A stretch of DNA of 64,000 nucleotides, from NCBI GenBank assembly GCA_934718085.1, contig CAKUZL010000002.1, positions 124,001 to 188,000 of the forward strand, read 5' to 3'. Shown here in pieces: positions 60,217-64,000 of this stretch (position 1 is the first letter of the stretch; every line of letters starts with the position of its first letter). Source of the stretch: an uncultured Candidatus Melainabacteria bacterium (GTDB taxonomy: Bacteria > Cyanobacteriota > Vampirovibrionia > Gastranaerophilales > Gastranaerophilaceae). The notes below the pieces were generated by a model that had not been told where the DNA came from, made no database searches, and worked only from the letters and a program-made list of their open reading frames with translations. Position numbers and translations under genes: made by a program.

Positions 60217-60579
60217 TTAAGCACAAAATCCCGAATCGCCGCCGCCCGAGCTGTCTCCCGCGCTGAATCCTCCGCCGAAGTCGCTTCCGACCGAAAAATC
60301 TCCCGAATCGCCGTTGAAAGCAATTGTTCCCGAGGTATCTTCCCCGGGCGTTTCTCCGCCGAAAAACGAGAAAATATTTTCGAGCAGTGCGAGGCTTCCT
60401 GCGGTTTCGTTGCCCGTGTTTGCGGGCGGGAACGGAACATCTGCTTTGGCGAGACTGCCTGCGGTTTCGCTGCCGCTCACGTCATTATTGCTTTTTCCGT
60501 GTGTTCCTTTGTCGTTTTTGGAAAATGTCGAAAACGAGTTATTGTTAAACCATCCTCTGTTTGAAAATCCGATTCCCAT
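60217..60579 (-). CDS. Gly/Ser/Asp-rich hypothetical protein
   Basis: 120 residues, GAGAGG upstream. It contains two near-copies of (S/N)ETAGSLA about 27 residues apart and ends with a flexible Gly/Ser/Asp tail, GGGDSGFCA, with the only Cys next to the terminus. There is no signal peptide or membrane helix. The composition suggests a disordered or surface-exposed protein. It could be a spurious low-complexity frame, but codon use and ribosome site favour a gene. Confidence 0.45.
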   Translation of the reverse strand: MGIGFSNRGWFNNNSFSTFSKNDKGTHGKSNNDVSGSETAGSLAKADVPFPPANTGNETAGSLALLENIFSFFGGETPGEDTSGTIAFNGDSGDFSVGSDFGGGFSAGDSSGGGDSGFCA

Positions 60580-60696
60580 ATTCGCCTCTCTTTTTATATA
60601 ATTCGTGTATATTTCTTCTATAAGTATAAAAACATTCGGGGTGTGAAAATTTCCCTTTTTGAGTAAAATTGTTACAAAACTTTATGATATTCTCCC

Positions 60697-60945
60697 TTAT
60701 AAATTGGAATATGCGTCAATAGCCGCTTGAGTGTTGAGTTTGCCGATATTTATAAGACAGTCCTGCGTCAGTCTTACCTTGGATGCGTTCGATTGTGCCT
60801 TTGCCGCGTCCTCCGATGCCGTCGAATTATACGTTTGCGCGAACGAAAATTGCGGTTGCTTTTGCGCTTGTTGCTTGCGCGCCGGTATATATCCCGTCGT
60901 GCCGCGATAACCGTTCAGCCCGTTGAAATTTACCGAGTTTAACAT
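60697..60945 (-). CDS. Small hypothetical protein with NFNG N-terminus
   Basis: 82 residues. It begins MLNSVNFNGLNGYRG, similar to the short Phe-containing N-termini of other accessory proteins here. A basic Gln-rich middle with QFSFAQTYN and an Ala/Asn helix ending IDAYSNL follow. GGCAGG lies a little upstream of the ATG. No family is known. It is divergent from the degenerate HD-GYP gene, with 249 nt between. Confidence 0.5.
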   Translation of the reverse strand: MLNSVNFNGLNGYRGTTGYIPARKQQAQKQPQFSFAQTYNSTASEDAAKAQSNASKVRLTQDCLINIGKLNTQAAIDAYSNL

Positions 60946-61194
60946 TACATTACCTGCCTTATCTGCTTACAAAGTCTTTTTCGACATTTCCGGCGCAAAC
61001 TTTAATTTTTTTGTTAATATTTTTAATAATTGTTTACAAAATCGAAAAAAAAACGTAAAATATTCAAAGGTTTGTTCGAATATTTTCGGATATTTTTCTT
61101 TTCATACGTTTGTATGAACTTTTGTAAAATTCCTTAAAGTATTCTTATTCTGTACCGACATTCGAAAAAGAGAGTTCATAAAATCGAGGCATCA

Positions 61195-62538
61195 ATGGAA
61201 GAAACTAATAACAAACAAAACGGAGTATCAATGTTTTCGGCTAATTCCGACATTATTGAAAATGATCCTTTCGAGGAAATTTTTGCGTTAAATATCGGCG
61301 ATTTTCTTTCCGAACATTTGATTTCCGAAGAATTGGCGAAAAAAATCAGCGCCGGCAATGTTGATGAAATCGAAAATTTGAAAAAACAATTACGTGAAAT
61401 TACTGCAATTTATTCTCCGGATAAAACCTTGTCGATATTGGGTTTTGACGAAGGTGAAGAGTATATTTTGTACAATTCCATTGCCAAAACGATAAAAGAA
61501 ATGTCCGCGGTCGGAGCATGCCATATTTGGTTGTCAAAAAACGATGAAATCCCCGTATTGGCGGGAACTTCGGTTGACATGCCCTCTTCGTGCAGAAAAA
61601 ATTTGCCCGAAATATCTCGCAATAAGGCTTTTTTGAATGTTTTGGAGGAAAATGACCTGCGAATTATTGATTGCGAAAACGACCCGAATTTTGAGCCTAT
61701 CGGCGAACTCGGCGAAGATAATGCCGTTTTTGTCCTTGCGGTGCCCGTTTCCAATTCGTATTACCGTTCGGGGCTGTTTGTTTTGGAATCTTACGAAAAC
61801 AAGCCTTTCGACGAAAAACTCGTCACTTTGGTTCAAACTGTAATTAAACTTTTTGCGGCATCGATGGCGTTTAATTCGGCATCCGTGGCTGTCGGCGAGC
61901 TTCTTGAAAGTTCCGACGTTTCTAAAAAACGTTTACAGCATGCTCGTGCGGAAATAACCTCTCTTATTGCGGATTTGGGCGTTTTGCAGCAGGCGTTTGT
62001 CGAAAATCTTGCAAAAACCGTAGATGCCCGTTCCGGCGAGGTTTCCGACTATTCCGAAAAAGTTGCGGATTTGGCGCGAAAAATTTGTACGAAATTGGAG
62101 CTGAACGAAAAAACGAAAGATTTGGTTTTTTATGCGGCTTTACTCAGAAATATCGGTAAAATAACCCTTCCGATAGAGCTTTTCAACAAAAAAGGGAAGC
62201 TCACGAAGGAAGATTGGAAAACCCTTTATAATCATCCGAATGTCGGAGTCAGCCTGCTTATGAGTATCAATTTTATGGCGGAAGTCATTCCCTACATTCA
62301 CTATCACACAGAACGCTGGGACGGAAGCGGCAAAGAAGGGCTTAAAGGAACGGGCATTCCTCTCGGTTCCAGAATTATTGCCGTTGCCGATGCCTTTTGC
62401 GCCATGACCTCGAAAAGAACTTATCGCGATGCTCTCTCCAAAAACGAGGCTTTGTCGGCGTTAAAGTCCGAGGCGAACGAAAAATGGGATCCGATGCTTG
62501 TCGACATTCTTGTCGATATTGTTTCCGAGAAAAAATAG
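61195..62538 (+). CDS. GAF-like plus degenerate HD-GYP domain protein
   Basis: 447 residues. Residues about 80-225 look like a GAF sensor domain. A short coiled-coil leads to an HD-GYP domain (about 260-445). The catalytic residues are mostly lost: the His of the first helix is Tyr286, the HD pair is Arg318-Asn319, HH is His371-Thr372, GYP is Gly-Lys-Glu (379-381), and the Asp of VADAxDA is Cys402. H347 remains. The structural parts (GKITLP, ERWDGSG, GIPLGSRIIAVADAF) are well kept. It is unlikely to hydrolyse c-di-GMP and may bind it or act as a scaffold. The ATG has CGAGGC upstream. Confidence 0.85.
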   Translation: MEETNNKQNGVSMFSANSDIIENDPFEEIFALNIGDFLSEHLISEELAKKISAGNVDEIENLKKQLREITAIYSPDKTLSILGFDEGEEYILYNSIAKTIKEMSAVGACHIWLSKNDEIPVLAGTSVDMPSSCRKNLPEISRNKAFLNVLEENDLRIIDCENDPNFEPIGELGEDNAVFVLAVPVSNSYYRSGLFVLESYENKPFDEKLVTLVQTVIKLFAASMAFNSASVAVGELLESSDVSKKRLQHARAEITSLIADLGVLQQAFVENLAKTVDARSGEVSDYSEKVADLARKICTKLELNEKTKDLVFYAALLRNIGKITLPIELFNKKGKLTKEDWKTLYNHPNVGVSLLMSINFMAEVIPYIHYHTERWDGSGKEGLKGTGIPLGSRIIAVADAFCAMTSKRTYRDALSKNEALSALKSEANEKWDPMLVDILVDIVSEKK

Positions 62539-62542
62539 CCCG

Positions 62543-63313
62543 TTATTTTTTTAAAATGGTGGTCAGTTGATTCTGTTTTTCGGTGTTTTCGGACGTCGGA
62601 ACGATTACCGCGGGCGCAACTCCGAGAGGGTTGTTAAACTGCTTTTTTACAGCTTTTTTGACGGTTTTGTCAAGATTTTCAAACTCGGGCGCGTCCTGTT
62701 TTGATGCATTCAATTTTAAGTATTGCGAAGAAAGTTTTGATTTTTCTTTTGGTGTCGCGTTTTTAATTTTTTTGTTGAGTTGGTCGTAAAGCTTTGTTTC
62801 CACTCGATTTTGAGCTATGTAAACGTCCATGTCCCTGCCTTTCGTGAAGGCATTTTTCTTGCTTTTGTAGTTTATTTCGGGGAGTTTGAACGCCGTGTAC
62901 ACAATTCCCGTCAGAACGGTAATTCCGACGAATGCCGCCGCGAAAAGCCCGATCTGTCCCGCCGGAGACTTGCATTCTTTCGGAAGTTTTACCGTTATTT
63001 TTTTGTCCTTGATTTTATCTTTTGCTTTTTCTCCGATTAAATCGAATAAATCGCCTAAAAATCCGCTGTCGTTTTCGACCATCGTCGCGACGAGCTTCAA
63101 AAATCCGCAGGCACCGCACACAAAAGTTGCCGGAAGAAGTTTCCAAAATTCGCCGCGTTTGCTTATGGGGTTTTCTTTTTCGACGTTTTTGAATTCACCT
63201 GGCGTTTGTTTGTCGGATTTATTCAGGGCAACGCCTGCTTCTTCCGAAAGTTTTTTTGCCGAAACCGGTTCTCCTCCGCCGAAAGATATCTGATTTATCC
63301 CGGGAATACCCAT
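62543..63313 (-). CDS. Hypothetical membrane protein with ISFGGG motif (paralogue pair, second gene)
   Basis: 256 residues, AAAGGATTC upstream. It starts MGIPGINQISFGGG. ENPISKRGEFWKLL near residue 45 leads into a weak hydrophobic segment with Cys-Gly-Ala-Cys. A strong membrane helix lies near 122-142 (LFAAAFVGITVLTGIVYTAF). FTKGRDMDVYIAQNRVETKL near 153 follows, then a charged helical tail. The ENPIS(K/R) and F-T-x4-M-D-V-x6-V-x-T-x-L segments recur in the preceding gene, so the two are paralogues in an operon. The function is unknown. Confidence 0.65.
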   Translation of the reverse strand: MGIPGINQISFGGGEPVSAKKLSEEAGVALNKSDKQTPGEFKNVEKENPISKRGEFWKLLPATFVCGACGFLKLVATMVENDSGFLGDLFDLIGEKAKDKIKDKKITVKLPKECKSPAGQIGLFAAAFVGITVLTGIVYTAFKLPEINYKSKKNAFTKGRDMDVYIAQNRVETKLYDQLNKKIKNATPKEKSKLSSQYLKLNASKQDAPEFENLDKTVKKAVKKQFNNPLGVAPAVIVPTSENTEKQNQLTTILKK

Positions 63314-63327
63314 GCTTTTTGAATCCT

Positions 63328-63888
63328 TTATTTTTGTTCCGTTGCGTTTTGGGTATTTTGTTGATTTTGTCGGGTTTCTGCGGGTTGCTGAGCCGAGTTT
63401 TGGCTGTGAACCAAAATTGCCGAGCCTCTGTTTGCCATTTGAAGCTTGAGGTTGTCGTCGAGTTTTTTGTCGAGAGAAACGTCTTCGTTTGAAACTTCTT
63501 TGTCCAAAGCTTCGGTCAAATTGGTCTTAACGCTTCTGTCACGGGCAAAAACGTCCATTTCTTTTTCGGCCGTAAACGCCGAAACCTTTGCTTTGTAAAG
63601 GTTTCCCGGCAACGTAAATCCGAGGGTCAAAATTGCCGCCGCCGCGCCGAGTAATCCCGGAATTTTGTGTCCTTCCGTAAGAGTCCTTGTTATCAGGTAC
63701 GTTATCGCCCCCGCGACCGAACTTACCGCAGTCGACGATAAAACGGCAAGGTTTCTTTCCGTTTTTCTCGAAATCGGGTTTTCGTAGATGTTTTCGGTTC
63801 TTTCTATGACTACGGGTCTTTCCGCTCTTTGGGCGGGCAAGGTTTGCGCGGGCATTGCGGGAGCACCGGAATTAAAGTTTACGGACAT
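63328..63888 (-). CDS. Hypothetical membrane protein (paralogue pair, first gene)
   Basis: 186 residues, GAAAGGA upstream. It begins MSVNFNSGAPAM. ENPISRKTERNLAVL near residue 35 precedes two hydrophobic segments (about 48-68 and 76-96, the latter LLGAAAAILTLGFTLPG). FTAEKEMDVFARDRSVKTNL near 105 and a Gln/Asn-rich tail follow. It matches the order and key residues of the protein encoded 14 nt downstream. The pair may form a membrane complex. The AT-rich region 63889-64000 upstream carries a promoter-like TGTAAA/TTGTAAAA tract. Confidence 0.65.
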   Translation of the reverse strand: MSVNFNSGAPAMPAQTLPAQRAERPVVIERTENIYENPISRKTERNLAVLSSTAVSSVAGAITYLITRTLTEGHKIPGLLGAAAAILTLGFTLPGNLYKAKVSAFTAEKEMDVFARDRSVKTNLTEALDKEVSNEDVSLDKKLDDNLKLQMANRGSAILVHSQNSAQQPAETRQNQQNTQNATEQK

Positions 63889-64000
63889 TTTACACCTATC
63901 CTTTCAGAAACATTCCACATGTTGATTAAACTCCGTGAATATTATTTTTTGCATGTTTTCGGGCGGATTCGGTAAAATTTTTACAAAAATTTACAAATAT

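Overview
The window (about 40% G+C, many Phe/Lys/Asn-rich proteins, strong AAGGAG-type ribosome binding sites, frequent TTG starts) looks like a chromosomal segment of a non-photosynthetic cyanobacterial relative, most likely Candidatus Gastranaerophilales / Vampirovibrionia (Melainabacteria). This is inferred from the overall gene content and from numerous otherwise unrecognised proteins carrying a short N-terminal Ser-Phe-(Gly/Lys/Arg) signature. No database search was possible, so the taxonomic call is an inference.

Layout. 1-5.8 kb: end of a response-regulator receiver, leucyl aminopeptidase, and a surface-glycan group (LicD-like nucleotidyltransferase, GT-B capsule-type transferase coupled to an alpha/beta hydrolase, DUF5672 transferase). 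5.9-10.1 kb: accessory proteins, comprising a beta-roll-like protein, a Cys/His/Asn protease-like protein, a regulator made of four tandem GntR-type winged helices, and a 54-residue protein. 10.1-18.6 kb: envelope and housekeeping run (secreted vWA protein, processive GT2, YidC, QueA, RfbA, Cys-rich DUF6485-like protein, metallophosphoesterase, two coupled PlsC acyltransferases, a membrane protein). 18.7-26.2 kb (minus): N-terminally extended glycogen synthase, L27 and L21, UDP-GlcNAc 2-epimerase, GH38 alpha-mannosidase.

26.4-38.9 kb is the main accessory region: two consecutive genes for related membrane proteins, a long coiled-coil membrane protein, two HExxH metallopeptidase-like membrane proteins, GxGQ-NGD repeat proteins, and a GH13 alpha-glucan enzyme. 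38.9-40.3 kb is a decayed stretch with frameshifted genes, a fragment of the neighbouring GH13 gene and the tail of a serine recombinase abutting tRNA-Gly(GCC). 40.4-57.2 kb is conserved housekeeping: polyprenyl synthase, signal peptidase I, dnaX, LD-carboxypeptidase, NAD(P)HX dehydratase, L9, yidD, a divergent GspE/PilB-like ATPase with response regulator and histidine kinase, an M14 peptidase, GtrA, DUF815 ATPase, nth, pyrG, gatC, rnhB, rbgA. 57.3-64 kb: more signature proteins, L19, a zinc-ribbon protein, a catalytically degenerate HD-GYP protein and a pair of paralogous membrane proteins.

The most interesting theme is the set of about ten proteins, including both glycogen enzymes, that share the short N-terminal Phe motif, usually followed by hydrophobic segments. 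Several of their genes also share an unusual promoter-like block (GCA, A/T tract, about 26 nt, TATATC). This could be a lineage-specific sorting signal with coordinated expression. None of the housekeeping proteins in the window carries it.
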